DNA of 64,000 nucleotides from the NCBI RefSeq assembly GCF_900188325.1, contig NZ_FZPD01000005.1, forward strand, positions 1-64,000. Reading direction: 5' to 3'. The notes below the pieces were generated by a model, which was given only the letters and a program-made list of their open reading frames with translations, did not search any database and had not been told where the DNA came from. Every line of letters starts with the position of its first letter. Position 1 is the stretch's first letter. This document shows positions 18,333 to 26,606 of this stretch, piece after piece. The translations under genes were made by a program, and so were the position numbers. This DNA is from Ekhidna lutea. GTDB taxonomy: Bacteria > Bacteroidota > Bacteroidia > Cytophagales > Cyclobacteriaceae.

Positions 18333-19196
18333 TCAGGCGAAAGCTGATTTTCTGTATTTTAATGGCGAATCATTATAACATTCCTTGAAAATTTTAATAA
18401 AGTGTGAGGTGTTCTCCAGGCCAATCTCCATGGTGATTTCGTTGACACTCAAATCTGTGGTTTCCAACAAATGTTTCGCGTATTCAAGTCTCTTTTGTTT
18501 TAGCCATTGACCAGGAGAAGTTTGAAATGTTTTGGCAAAATCACGATGAAAGGTTGCAAGACTTCTACCGCTTAACCGGGCAAAGTCAGTCAAGTTGAGG
18601 TTAAAGGTGAAGTTCTCCTCCATGACAGCTTTCAGGTCAATTTTGGTGCAGTATGCGATTTTTGAGAAACACTCTGCCAATGCAGGATTGGTTTTACCTG
18701 TAGCAATATTTACCACTAATTCTCTCAATTTGACTTTAAGCAGACTCTTGGAAGGCGTAGTGGATTGTGAAAAGTAATTCAATACGGAATGAAAATAATC
18801 GAGCAGACTTTGGTCAAGAGAAATGGGGATAATTGATTCGATGGCCTGATTTTGGAGTGATTTGTCCTTCACATCAACATCCGTTTTTATAACTGTGCTT
18901 ATGAACTCATCAGGCATAAAGATGAGCAATGCACAGAATTCACCTTCTTGAATTTTTAACACCCGGTGCGCACCTTTTTTTAGAAAAACAGCGTCACCAA
19001 CCTTAAAAAGAAACTCTTCTTTTCATGTTTTCCACTTGGCTCCTCCTTTAATAATAAAACAGAAGTAATTTTTATCAACCCAGTAGGCTAATGGTGATTC
19101 CTCCAGAGGACAGTCGTAAGCAGTAAACAAAAATTCATCTACTTTGAATTGCCTGAATTGAGGATTGTCTTTTACAAAATGATAAAAATCAAGCAT
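18333..19196 (-). pseudogene. AraC family transcriptional regulator interrupted by an in-frame TGA
   Basis: Read from the ATG at 19196, the frame gives an AraC-type N-terminal cupin (MLDFYHFVKDNPQFRQFKVD ... YFCFIIKGGAKWKT), then a TGA at 19023-19025 (codon 58). The same frame continues without a shift as KEEFLFKVGDAVFLKKGAHR into the DNA-binding domain (GRSLATFHRDFAKTFQTSPG, two HTH motifs), ending at 18333. The full 288-codon length is normal for the family. A restart at the internal GTG near 18962 would lack the cupin front. This is probably a recent nonsense mutation, a sequencing error, or a gene now expressed as a truncated DNA-binding part. Confidence 0.75.
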
Positions 19197-19362
19197 GGAT
19201 AGTAGCGTATACCACTTTAAATGTACAAAAATCTATCGCCTCAATTCGTTTCCTTCGGACCTATGTTATCATATCATCGCTAATTAACTGGCACGTATTC
19301 CTCATCATTTTCTTTGTCCAATCCCAAAATTATTAATTCACTAATTCAGAATTCAACTTTCC

Positions 19363-19377
19363 CCCACCACCTCCCAC
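19363..19377 (-). promoter_or_regulatory. Reverse-oriented MraZ-type box pair 1
   Basis: CCCAC at 19363-19367 and 19373-19377 are exactly 10 bp apart; on the minus strand they read GTGGG-N5-GTGGG, the spacing reported for MraZ (TGGGN repeats separated by 5 nt). The orientation is opposite to mraZ. Confidence 0.55.
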
Positions 19378-19394
19378 CAAATACTCTATCTAGT

Positions 19395-19411
19395 CCTCGT
19401 TTGTAACGAGG
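19395..19411. repeat. REP-like hairpin within the mraZ upstream region
   Basis: CCTCGTT (19395-19401) and AACGAGG (19405-19411) are perfect arms around TGT. The hairpin centre TTTGTAAC resembles the TTGTA centre of the hairpins flanking the transposase gene near 47.4-48.0 kb. No T run follows, so it is unlikely to be a terminator. Confidence 0.6.
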
Positions 19412-19449
19412 ATTCCTAAACCTAATTTAATTACCCCTGACAAATCTTC

Positions 19450-19464
19450 CCCACCAACTCCCAC
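19450..19464 (-). promoter_or_regulatory. Reverse-oriented MraZ-type box pair 2
   Basis: CCCAC at 19450-19454 and 19460-19464, again exactly 10 bp apart, give GTGGG-N5-GTGGG on the minus strand. It may be a MraZ binding site or part of a repeat unit that also contains pair 3. Confidence 0.55.
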
Positions 19465-19478
19465 ATTCTTCAATCCTC

Positions 19479-19493
19479 CCCACCATCTCCCAC
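19479..19493 (-). promoter_or_regulatory. Reverse-oriented MraZ-type box pair 3
   Basis: CCCAC occurs at 19479-19483 and 19489-19493. The local context (CCCACC-ATCT-CCCACCAAATAC) closely repeats pair 1 (CCCACC-ACCT-CCCACCAAATAC), so the two pairs probably arose by duplication of a longer unit. Confidence 0.55.
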
Positions 19494-19661
19494 CAAATAC
19501 CTCAAATTCCAATTTTCAAGTTCCAAATCACAAAATTTATTCAAAAAAGTAGTCTAACCGCCTCATTTTCATAACTCACTCATTCACAGAACATTCATTT
19601 AAAGCTTAAAATCATCGATTTAATGCACAAATAAGCATTTTTTAATATTTTGTGTATGAAA

Positions 19662-19704
19662 GTGGGGGAGAGTGGGGGAAAATAGGAAAAGTTGATTACA
19701 TTTG
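19662..19704 (+). promoter_or_regulatory. mraZ promoter with forward MraZ box pair
   Basis: GTGGG at 19662-19666 and 19672-19676 has the 10-bp periodicity of MraZ sites. A TACATTTG box at 19697-19704 matches the Bacteroidota -7 consensus TAnnTTTG; no good -33 TTTG is seen, and the MraZ boxes sit where it should be. This layout suggests autorepression of the dcw operon by MraZ. Confidence 0.6.
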
Positions 19705-19735
19705 TCTCGGTGGTTTATATTTTTCAAGGCTCAGT

Positions 19736-20179
19736 ATGACGTTTTTTACAAGCGAATATGAGTGTAAGTTGGATACTAAAGGAAGGTTGGTCTTGCCTGC
19801 AAAGATCAAGGTCAACCTTCCGGAGGTCTCCACTGCAGAACTGATAATTCGGAAGGGATTCGAGCCGAACCTAATCCTCTACCCAATGGTGGAGTATAAA
19901 AAGATACACCACAAGATCTCATCATTGAGTGAATTCGATCCGGAGCAACGGAAGTTGAAACGGACATTTTTCAGGAGCATCGCGCAGGTGGAGCTGGATA
20001 ATGCAAACCGCATCCTGATCCCGAAACAGATGCTCGCTCATGCACAGATAGACAAGGAGGCACTCCTCATCGGCACGGGCAACTATATAGAAATGTGGAA
20101 TCCTGAAGTATTTGATAAGCACATGATCAGTGACGATAGCGAATACTCAGAGCTGGCACAGAAGTTCCTTGACGAATGA
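19736..20179 (+). CDS. mraZ: Transcriptional regulator MraZ
   Basis: The 147-residue protein has two SpoVT-AbrB-like repeats: EYECKLDTKGRLVLPAKIK near the N-terminus and ELDNANRILIPKQMLAHAQI in the second half, each with the MraZ D-x-K/N-x-R pattern. I chose the ATG at 19736, because the longer frame from 19652 would run through the operator and -7 box and add residues foreign to the family. MraZ is the first gene of the dcw cluster in most bacteria and binds GTGGG repeats upstream of itself, which are present here. Confidence 0.95.
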   Translation: MTFFTSEYECKLDTKGRLVLPAKIKVNLPEVSTAELIIRKGFEPNLILYPMVEYKKIHHKISSLSEFDPEQRKLKRTFFRSIAQVELDNANRILIPKQMLAHAQIDKEALLIGTGNYIEMWNPEVFDKHMISDDSEYSELAQKFLDE

Positions 20180-20196
20180 GTGTAGTTGAAGTTAGT

Positions 20197-20249
20197 CTTC
20201 GACAGGCTCAGACTGACACAGCGGGTTGTCATCCTGAGTTCATCGAAGG
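20197..20249. repeat. Inverted pair of dispersed palindromic repeats between mraZ and rsmH
   Basis: CTTCGACAGGCTCAGACTGA (from 20197) is followed by the near-reverse complement TGTCATCCTGAGTTCATCGA (from 20227). The unit is of the widespread TCATCCTGAGxTTxTCGAAGG kind. The same two units in the opposite order occur just after ftsZ at 35998-36047. Confidence 0.7.
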
Positions 20250-20270
20250 GTGCAGGGAAGGAGGAGAGAG

Positions 20271-21251
20271 ATGAGCGAATACCACAACCCGGTCATGTTG
20301 CAGGAATGCCTGGACGGGCTGGACATAAAACCAGATGGAGTATACGTGGATGTGACCTTCGGAGGTGGCGGACACAGCAAAGCGATACTCGACAAGTTGA
20401 CAACCGGACACCTCATTGCTTTTGATCAGGACAAAGACGCTGAGCAAAATGCAACAAAGCTTGCTGAATTACTCGAAAAGGGTGAACCTCCCTTCTCCTC
20501 GGGGAGAAGGGTCGGGGATGAGGGGCAAGCGAAACGTTCTTTTACATTTATTGAGTCGAATTTCAGATACCTGAAAAAGTATCTCAGACTACACGGCATC
20601 ACAGAAGTTGATGGCATCCTGGCCGATTTGGGAGTTAGCTCCCATCAGTTTGATGAGCCAGAGCGCGGATTCACCATTAGGGCAGAAGGTGAGCTGGATA
20701 TGCGCATGGATCAGGCCGCTGCTAAAAGCGCCAGGGAGGTAGTAAACGAGTACGAAGAAAAGGATCTGATACATATTTTGAGTGCATACGGCGAAATCAG
20801 AAATGCGCGAACCCTCGCGAGAGAGATTGTGAGTTTCCGGATGAACCAACCCATTGAGACCAACGAGCAGCTGAAAGCAATTGCGATGAAGAACGCTCCA
20901 AAAGGTCGGGATCTCAAATACCTCGCACAGGTCTTTCAGGCCATACGTATAGAGGTAAATGATGAAATGGACGCACTCAGGGAGTTTTTGGTGCAGGCTG
21001 GCGAAGTGCTAAAGGCAGAAGGCAGGCTGGTGGTGATGAGTTATCATTCACTGGAAGACAGACCGGTCAAAAACTTCATCAATAAAGGAAACATTAAAGG
21101 GGTCGATGAAAAAGACTTTTATGGGAATCCAATCAGGGTGTTAGACCCGGTGAACCGAAAGCCCATCATCCCCACAGCGGCAGAAATTAAAGAAAACAGC
21201 AGAGCGAGAAGCGCTAAGCTGCGTATTGGCAAGAAAAGAAGTGTGAAGTAG
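20271..21251 (+). CDS. rsmH: 16S rRNA (cytosine(1402)-N4)-methyltransferase
   Basis: The start at 20271 (MSEYHNPVMLQECLDGL) is preceded by an AGGAGGAGAG ribosome binding site; an upstream ATG at 20250 adds unconserved residues. The product methylates C1402 of 16S rRNA with S-adenosylmethionine. Visible signatures are VYVDVTFGGGGHSKAI (SAM site), DGILADLGVSSHQFD, RGFTIRAEGELDMRMD and VVMSYHSLEDRPVKNF. At residues about 72-87 a segment PPFSSGRRVGDEGQ is encoded by a palindromic repeat (20490-20526) and seems to be an in-frame insertion in a surface loop. The function is probably retained, since all downstream motifs are intact. Confidence 0.95.
   Translation: MSEYHNPVMLQECLDGLDIKPDGVYVDVTFGGGGHSKAILDKLTTGHLIAFDQDKDAEQNATKLAELLEKGEPPFSSGRRVGDEGQAKRSFTFIESNFRYLKKYLRLHGITEVDGILADLGVSSHQFDEPERGFTIRAEGELDMRMDQAAAKSAREVVNEYEEKDLIHILSAYGEIRNARTLAREIVSFRMNQPIETNEQLKAIAMKNAPKGRDLKYLAQVFQAIRIEVNDEMDALREFLVQAGEVLKAEGRLVVMSYHSLEDRPVKNFINKGNIKGVDEKDFYGNPIRVLDPVNRKPIIPTAAEIKENSRARSAKLRIGKKRSVK
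20488..20526. repeat. Palindromic repeat inserted in frame within rsmH
   Basis: The perfect arms CCCTTCTCC (20490-20498) and GGAGAAGGG (20503-20511) flank a 4-nt loop and are followed by TCGGGGATGAGGGG. This is the form of the noncoding CCCTTCTCC...GGAGAAGGGxCGGGGxTGAGGG element common in intergenic DNA. Here it lies entirely inside the rsmH coding sequence without breaking the frame. Confidence 0.75.
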
Positions 21252-21275
21252 GAAGCTAGAAGATGGAAGTGATTC

Positions 21276-21308
21276 CAGCTTCAAACTCCCAGCTTCAAAC
21301 TTCAAACT
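21276..21308 (+). repeat. Short direct repeats before ftsL
   Basis: CAGCTTCAAACT occurs at 21276-21287 and 21290-21301, followed by a partial third copy TTCAAACT (21301-21308). They fill most of the rsmH-ftsL gap. No function is evident. Confidence 0.7.
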
Positions 21309-21316
21309 TTTAAGAA

Positions 21317-21682
21317 ATGAAGAACACCTACAAATTACCCCAAAGAGAAGAGCGAGGAGGCTTATTCCGTCTCATCAATCGCTTTCTACGCATGGACAGC
21401 TCCATGAGCGAGGTGATACACGTGCGTTTTCTTCCCCAAATTCTATTTCTGGCATTCTTATGTCTGCTGTACATCGGCAACCGCCATTACGCGGAAAAGA
21501 AGGTTCGTGATATCAACCATCTCGAAAACGAGGTGGAGGATTTACGAGCAGATTATACTACCCTGAAAGCAGATTTCATGTATGAAAGCAAGCAATCGGA
21601 GGTGGCAAAACGAGCGGCAGAGCTCGGATTAAAAGAGAGTAAAGAGTTACCCGTATTAATCAAGCAAGTTGAAACAAAGTGA
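21317..21682 (+). CDS. ftsL: FtsL-like cell division protein
   Basis: The 121-residue bitopic protein has a short cytoplasmic N-terminus, one membrane segment (FLPQILFLAFLCLLYIGN, about residues 38-56) and a periplasmic coiled-coil (INHLENEVEDLRADYTTLKA). FtsL sequences are poorly conserved; the call rests on topology and on its place between rsmH and ftsI. It should act with FtsQ and FtsB-like proteins in the divisome. No ftsB is seen in this window. Confidence 0.8.
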   Translation: MKNTYKLPQREERGGLFRLINRFLRMDSSMSEVIHVRFLPQILFLAFLCLLYIGNRHYAEKKVRDINHLENEVEDLRADYTTLKADFMYESKQSEVAKRAAELGLKESKELPVLIKQVETK

Positions 21683-21725
21683 TTACAGGTAACAAAATAA
21701 CATTTTTTGAAATTGACCAACGGTC

Positions 21726-21768
21726 AGTCCACAGTCTATCAGTCGACTGTCGACGGATGGCTGTTGAC
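21726..21768 (+). repeat. Interspersed ~44-bp repeat, copy 1 (before ftsI)
   Basis: The stretch running from AGTCCACAGT (21726) through CAGTCGACTGTCGAC to ATGGCTGTTGAC (about 21757-21768) recurs in inverted orientation at 34334-34377, between ftsA and ftsZ. It ends 8 bp before the ftsI start. Confidence 0.75.
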
Positions 21769-21776
21769 CTAAAAAA

Positions 21777-23876
21777 ATGAGCATAAAACGAGACATAGTA
21801 CTACGCGTGCGTATCGCATTCATCCTCACCTTTTTGGTGGCGGGAGCAGTCGTGTTTCGTATTGCCAAGATCCAGTTCATTGAAGGAGAGGAGTGGAGAA
21901 GTCTGGGCGAAACCCTGGGCATGCAGGTAATGAATGTAAAAGCAACACGTGGTAACATCTATGCAGATGATGGAAGCTTACTGGCGACATCATTACCATT
22001 TTACCGGTTAGCGATTGATCCATATCTACCTACCAACGGACTTTACAAAAACAATATTGACTCATTGTGTTATCTGCTTTCTCGCTACTACGGCGATTTG
22101 ACACCAACCCAATACAAGCGAAAAATAGATCGCGCACGAAAGGATGGTCGCCGTTACCTGACCCTCAATCGTCAGGAAATTGGCTATCAGGATAAGAAAC
22201 ACATGGAAAACTGGCCGCTCTTCAGGGAAGGTAGGTTAAAAGGAGGGGTGCTGTTCGAAAAGGTGGAAAAACGATTTCTACCCTTTTCGCATTTAGGCAT
22301 CCGAACCATTGGAAGTGTAAATGCAAACGATCGGGGTACGGTTGGGCTGGAATACAGCTTCAACAAACAGCTGGCCGGTGTAAACGGTAAAGGGCTCTAT
22401 CAAAAAATGGCCGGTGGAGGCTGGAAGCCCATCTATGACGGTACCGAGAAACGTCCGGTCGATGGGTATGATATCCAAACAACTATTAATGTAGATCTCC
22501 AGGATGTGACAGAATCAGCTTTGTTGGATGAGCTTCAAAAGCACAATGCAGACTATGGCGTGGCAATCGTGATGGAAGTGAAAACCGGGGAAATCAAAGC
22601 GATTTCTAATCTGAGCAGGAATACCGACGGAGATTACTATGAAAGATACAACTATGCGGTAGGAAACCAGGGTTCGAGGGAACCGGGTTCTACGTTCAAA
22701 CTGGCCAGCATGATCGCCTTGCTGGAGGAGGTCGATATTAAGTTGACGGATACGATCAACACTGGTGACGGAAGCCTCGAGTTTTTTGACAAGACCATGC
22801 GGGATCATAAGCCGGGGGGCTTTGGCACACTCACGGTACAGGAAGTTTTTGAAAAGTCATCCAACATTGGTGTGGCGAAGTTGATTTCTCAACATTTCGG
22901 AAATGAGCCAGAGAAATTCATCAACTATCTAAAAAGAATGAACCTGCACCAACCACTTGATTTTCAAATGGTAGGAGAGGGTAAGCCATACATCAAAGAT
23001 CCATCAGATAGCACCTGGAGTGGGGTTTCACTTCCATGGATGTCTCACGGATATGAGTTGAAAATGACACCTCTTCAAATGCTCACGCTTTACAATGCGG
23101 TAGCCAACAATGGAAAAATGGTGAAGCCGATGATTGTGAAAGGCGTGATGAAAGCCGATCGAATGGTAGAAGAATTTGAAACGGAAGTGATCAACGATCG
23201 CATCGCATCCAAAGAGACGTTAAGAAAAGTAAAGATGATGATGGAGGGAGTTGTGGAGCGAGGTACTGCCCAAAACATCAATCATTCGCACTACAAAATC
23301 GCTGGTAAAACAGGTACAGCTAAGAAGGTGAAGAACGGACGATATGTGCGCGAATATTATACTTCATTCGCCGGATATTTTCCGGCTGAAGCACCTCGGT
23401 ATAGCTGCATCGTAGTGATCGACAATCCGAAAGGATATCAGATCTATGGTAGCGATGTATCTGCCCCGGTATTCAAAGAAATAGCAGATAAAATCTACTC
23501 GCTGGAGCTGGATATGCATGAAGTTGGTACACAGGAGCGGACTTATGTAACTGGTGTGTTCCCACATATCAAAGCTGGCAAAAGAGATGAGCTGACGATG
23601 ATCTGCAATGAGCTTGGTATCTCCAACCATGCAAAAACAGAAGCTGAATGGGTGAAAACTGATGTCATCAATGATGCAGTGTACTGGAAAGGGAATACGG
23701 TGAAATACGAAGTAATTCCTGATGTACGTGGCATGACACTTCGCGATGCAATTTATGTATTGGAAAATTTAGGCCTGAAAGTAAAAGTGAACGGAAGAGG
23801 GCGTGTAGCCACTCAGTCGCTCGCTCCGGGTGGACGAATAGCCAAAGGTTCAACCATTAAACTTCAGATGAGCTGA
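21777..23876 (+). CDS. ftsI: Peptidoglycan transpeptidase FtsI (PBP3) with PASTA domain
   Basis: The 699-residue protein has an N-terminal membrane anchor (IAFILTFLVAGAVVFRIAKI), a PBP dimerisation domain and a transpeptidase domain. The three active-site motifs are intact: GSTFK with Ser near residue 305, SSN in FEKSSNIGVAK, and KTGT in AGKTGTAKK near residue 512. A single C-terminal PASTA domain (about 640-699, IPDVRGMTLRDAIYVLENLG) follows. It cross-links septal peptidoglycan. The stop overlaps the murE start (TGATG at 23874-23878), indicating coupling. Confidence 0.95.
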   Translation: MSIKRDIVLRVRIAFILTFLVAGAVVFRIAKIQFIEGEEWRSLGETLGMQVMNVKATRGNIYADDGSLLATSLPFYRLAIDPYLPTNGLYKNNIDSLCYLLSRYYGDLTPTQYKRKIDRARKDGRRYLTLNRQEIGYQDKKHMENWPLFREGRLKGGVLFEKVEKRFLPFSHLGIRTIGSVNANDRGTVGLEYSFNKQLAGVNGKGLYQKMAGGGWKPIYDGTEKRPVDGYDIQTTINVDLQDVTESALLDELQKHNADYGVAIVMEVKTGEIKAISNLSRNTDGDYYERYNYAVGNQGSREPGSTFKLASMIALLEEVDIKLTDTINTGDGSLEFFDKTMRDHKPGGFGTLTVQEVFEKSSNIGVAKLISQHFGNEPEKFINYLKRMNLHQPLDFQMVGEGKPYIKDPSDSTWSGVSLPWMSHGYELKMTPLQMLTLYNAVANNGKMVKPMIVKGVMKADRMVEEFETEVINDRIASKETLRKVKMMMEGVVERGTAQNINHSHYKIAGKTGTAKKVKNGRYVREYYTSFAGYFPAEAPRYSCIVVIDNPKGYQIYGSDVSAPVFKEIADKIYSLELDMHEVGTQERTYVTGVFPHIKAGKRDELTMICNELGISNHAKTEAEWVKTDVINDAVYWKGNTVKYEVIPDVRGMTLRDAIYVLENLGLKVKVNGRGRVATQSLAPGGRIAKGSTIKLQMS

Positions 23877-25327
23877 TGCAGACGTTGAAAGACATATTGT
23901 TTGGCGTTTCGCTCCAGTCGATCACCGGAAATAGGGAAGAGGAAGTTCATGGTGTAGCTTTTGATTCACGAAAGGTGGAATCTGGGTTCCTGTTTGTGGC
24001 GGTGAAAGGATTGACTGTAGATGGTCATGACTTCATTGAATCCACGATAGATAAAGGAGCGAAGATCATCGTTTGCGAAAAAGCACCTAAAAATTTACCA
24101 AAAGGAATTACGATTGTTCAGACAGACAATTCAGCGAAAGCCTTGGGCATCATCGCTTCGAATTTTTACGGACGACCATCAGAAAACATTAAGCTTGTAG
24201 GTATCACGGGCACGAATGGCAAGACCACTTGTGCTACGTTACTGTTCGAGCTTTTCCAAAACCTGGGCTACTCGGTGGGCTTACTTTCAACAGTAGAGAA
24301 TAAGATTAACCATAAGGTCTTAGACACCAGCTTTACCACACCCGATGCGATGCAACTTAACCAGCTTTTGGCCGATATGGTCGAAGGTGGTTGTACGCAT
24401 TGTTTTATGGAGGTAAGCTCCCACGCCTTGGTACAAAATCGTGTTGCCGGGATTCATTTTACCGGAGGAGTATTTACGAATATCTCCCACGATCACCTGG
24501 ATTACCACAAGACATTCGATGAGTACATCGCTGCGAAGAAGCTATTGTTTGATGGCCTTTCATCTGAATCTTTTGCATTGGTAAATGTGGATGACAAGCG
24601 GGGCATGGTGATGCTGCAGAATACCAAAGCAGATAAGCACAGATTGGGCATTCGCTCCATGGCAGATTTTAAAGTACGAATCATTCACAATACACTTCAG
24701 GGCTTGGAATTGAATTTCGATGGGGTGGATGTGTGGTTCAAACTCATAGGCGAATTCAATGCCTACAATCTGTTAACAGCTTATGCAGTGGCAATCCTAT
24801 TGGAAGAGGAGAAGGAAGATGTGCTAAGCGGGCTGAGCACTACATCGGGTGCAAGTGGTCGCTTCGAGATAGTAGAAAACACCTCCAATGTCATGGCCAT
24901 CGTGGATTATGCCCATACGCCGGATGCATTGGAGAACGTGCTGAAAACAATAGACGATCTACGCACCAAGAATGAGATGTTGGTCACTGTGGTAGGCTGT
25001 GGTGGGGATCGAGACAAAACGAAGCGTCCAAAGATGGCTGAGATCGCTGCACGCTTTAGCGATAAGATCATTCTCACGTCTGACAATCCACGGACAGAAG
25101 ATCCGCAGCAGATTTTGGAAGACATGAAAGTGGGAATTCCAAAATCAAAGGAGCGGAACGTGATGATCATTTCGGACAGAAAAGAAGCGATCAGAACGGC
25201 CTGTAATCTGGTTAGCGATCAGGACATCATTTTGGTCGCCGGAAAAGGGCATGAGACCTATCAGGAAATTAATGGAGTGAGGAATCACTTCGACGACAGA
25301 GAAATATTGAAAGAGCAATTGAATTGA
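23876..25327 (+). CDS. murE: UDP-MurNAc-L-Ala-D-Glu:meso-diaminopimelate ligase
   Basis: The 483-residue Mur ligase has the ATP loop GITGTNGKTTCATL and HTTP-like SFTTPDAMQLN. It also carries SDNPRTEDP, whose DNPR motif selects meso-diaminopimelate rather than lysine. It adds the third residue of the stem peptide in the cytoplasm. It overlaps ftsI by one base and is followed by a 103-bp gap holding a GC-rich palindrome. Confidence 0.96.
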   Translation: MQTLKDILFGVSLQSITGNREEEVHGVAFDSRKVESGFLFVAVKGLTVDGHDFIESTIDKGAKIIVCEKAPKNLPKGITIVQTDNSAKALGIIASNFYGRPSENIKLVGITGTNGKTTCATLLFELFQNLGYSVGLLSTVENKINHKVLDTSFTTPDAMQLNQLLADMVEGGCTHCFMEVSSHALVQNRVAGIHFTGGVFTNISHDHLDYHKTFDEYIAAKKLLFDGLSSESFALVNVDDKRGMVMLQNTKADKHRLGIRSMADFKVRIIHNTLQGLELNFDGVDVWFKLIGEFNAYNLLTAYAVAILLEEEKEDVLSGLSTTSGASGRFEIVENTSNVMAIVDYAHTPDALENVLKTIDDLRTKNEMLVTVVGCGGDRDKTKRPKMAEIAARFSDKIILTSDNPRTEDPQQILEDMKVGIPKSKERNVMIISDRKEAIRTACNLVSDQDIILVAGKGHETYQEINGVRNHFDDREILKEQLN

Positions 25328-25356
25328 TGAGGATTAAGAGAAAATATAATGCACAG

Positions 25357-25396
25357 TTAATTCCCCTCCTTGGAGGGGTTAGGGGTGGGTTAATTC
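25357..25396. repeat. GC-rich palindromic repeat between murE and mraY
   Basis: CCCCTCC (25363-25369) pairs with GGAGGGG (25372-25378) around TT, followed by TTAGGGGTGGGTTAATTC. It belongs to the same shape class as the elements at 28411-28466 and 30798-30855: a C-run/G-run hairpin followed by a second G-rich block. Confidence 0.7.
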
Positions 25397-25430
25397 TCAA
25401 TCTAAAATCTTATAAATCTAAAATCGAAAG

Positions 25431-26606
25431 ATGCTGAACTACTTATTTGAATATCTCAATCAAATAGACTTCCCCGGAGCGGGACTGTTCCAGTATATCT
25501 CATTCCGAGCGGGAATGGCAGCATTGCTATCGCTTTTGATCACGATCACTTTTGGTAAGTATCTAATCGAGATGCTGAGAAGATACCAATTAGGGGAATC
25601 AATTCGTGACCTGGGATTGGAAGGTCAGATGGAAAAGAAAGGAACGCCTACCATGGGCGGCATCATCATCATTTCTGGCATAGTAATCCCAACGCTACTC
25701 TTTGCTGATCTCAGCAACATCTACATCATTCTGTTGATCATCTCCGCTCTTTGGATGGGCAGTATCGGCTTCCTGGACGATTATCTGAAAGTAAAAAAGA
25801 AAAACAAAGAAGGTCTACGTGGCAAATTCAAAGTGATCGGGCAGATCGGGCTTGGTTTGTTGGTTGGACTTGTCATGGTGTTCCATGATGATATTGTTGT
25901 AAGAGATTTCTCCGGAGAGGCGTTTAAAGATGAAAACTCACTGTTAACAACCATCCCATTTGTGGCAAACAATGAGTTCCAATACGATTGGCTATTGCCG
26001 GAATTCTTAGTGGATTATTCATGGGCACTCTATGTATTGGTCGTCATCTTTATTGTTACTGCTGTTTCCAACGGTACCAATATCACCGATGGGTTGGATG
26101 GTTTGGCCGCAGGAACGTGTGCGATAATTGGTTTGACACTTGCTGTGCTCGCCTACCTATCCGGTAACGCCATTTTCGCAGATTACCTCAACATCATGTT
26201 CATTCCAAACTCAGGAGAACTGGTGATTTTTTGTACAGCCTTTGTTGGAGCTTGTATTGGCTTCTTGTGGTACAATGCATACCCGGCTCAGGTTTTTATG
26301 GGGGATACTGGCAGCCTTTCACTAGGAGGTATTATAGCTGTGTTGGCTTTTGTCATTCGAAAAGAATTATTGATTCCGATACTATGCGGAATTCTGGTCA
26401 TCGAAAATTTATCGGTGATTATTCAGGTGTCTTATTTCAAATACACCAAAAAGAAATACGGAGAAGGAAGACGCATCTTTTTAATGTCGCCGCTTCACCA
26501 TCACTACCAAAAGAAAGGGCTTCATGAGGCCAAGATTGTAGCCCGCTTCTGGACGGTAGGGATACTCTTAGCCATTTTCACATTAGCAACTCTAAAAATC
26601 AGATAA
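25431..26606 (+). CDS. mraY: Phospho-N-acetylmuramoyl-pentapeptide transferase
   Basis: The 391-residue, ten-helix membrane enzyme forms lipid I from UDP-MurNAc-pentapeptide and undecaprenyl phosphate. Seen are [13 protein letters not shown], the catalytic DD in [40 protein letters not shown] and the [12 protein letters not shown] loop. The length is slightly longer than the E. coli enzyme, as is usual for Bacteroidota. The stop TAA overlaps the ATG of the next small gene (TAATG at 26604-26608). Confidence 0.97.
   Translation: MLNYLFEYLNQIDFPGAGLFQYISFRAGMAALLSLLITITFGKYLIEMLRRYQLGESIRDLGLEGQMEKKGTPTMGGIIIISGIVIPTLLFADLSNIYIILLIISALWMGSIGFLDDYLKVKKKNKEGLRGKFKVIGQIGLGLLVGLVMVFHDDIVVRDFSGEAFKDENSLLTTIPFVANNEFQYDWLLPEFLVDYSWALYVLVVIFIVTAVSNGTNITDGLDGLAAGTCAIIGLTLAVLAYLSGNAIFADYLNIMFIPNSGELVIFCTAFVGACIGFLWYNAYPAQVFMGDTGSLSLGGIIAVLAFVIRKELLIPILCGILVIENLSVIIQVSYFKYTKKKYGEGRRIFLMSPLHHHYQKKGLHEAKIVARFWTVGILLAIFTLATLKIR

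Larger units (their letters stand above)
19197..19735. other. Long regulatory intergenic region before the dcw cluster
   Basis: This 539-bp stretch has no credible ORF of its own; a longer in-frame extension of mraZ to 19652 is possible but improbable. It holds three reverse-oriented MraZ-type box pairs, one forward pair at the promoter, a perfect hairpin at 19395-19411 and a TAnnTTTG -7 box (19697-19704). Each is listed separately. Confidence 0.7.

Noticed and set aside
19023-19025. TGA in the AraC gene as a selenocysteine codon
   Set aside because: The position is in a regulator cupin domain with no known selenoprotein relatives, and no selenocysteine insertion hairpin was recognised after it.
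19652-19735. Upstream extension of mraZ to the ATG at 19652
   Set aside because: It would translate the GTGGG boxes and the -7 box and adds residues not found in MraZ proteins.
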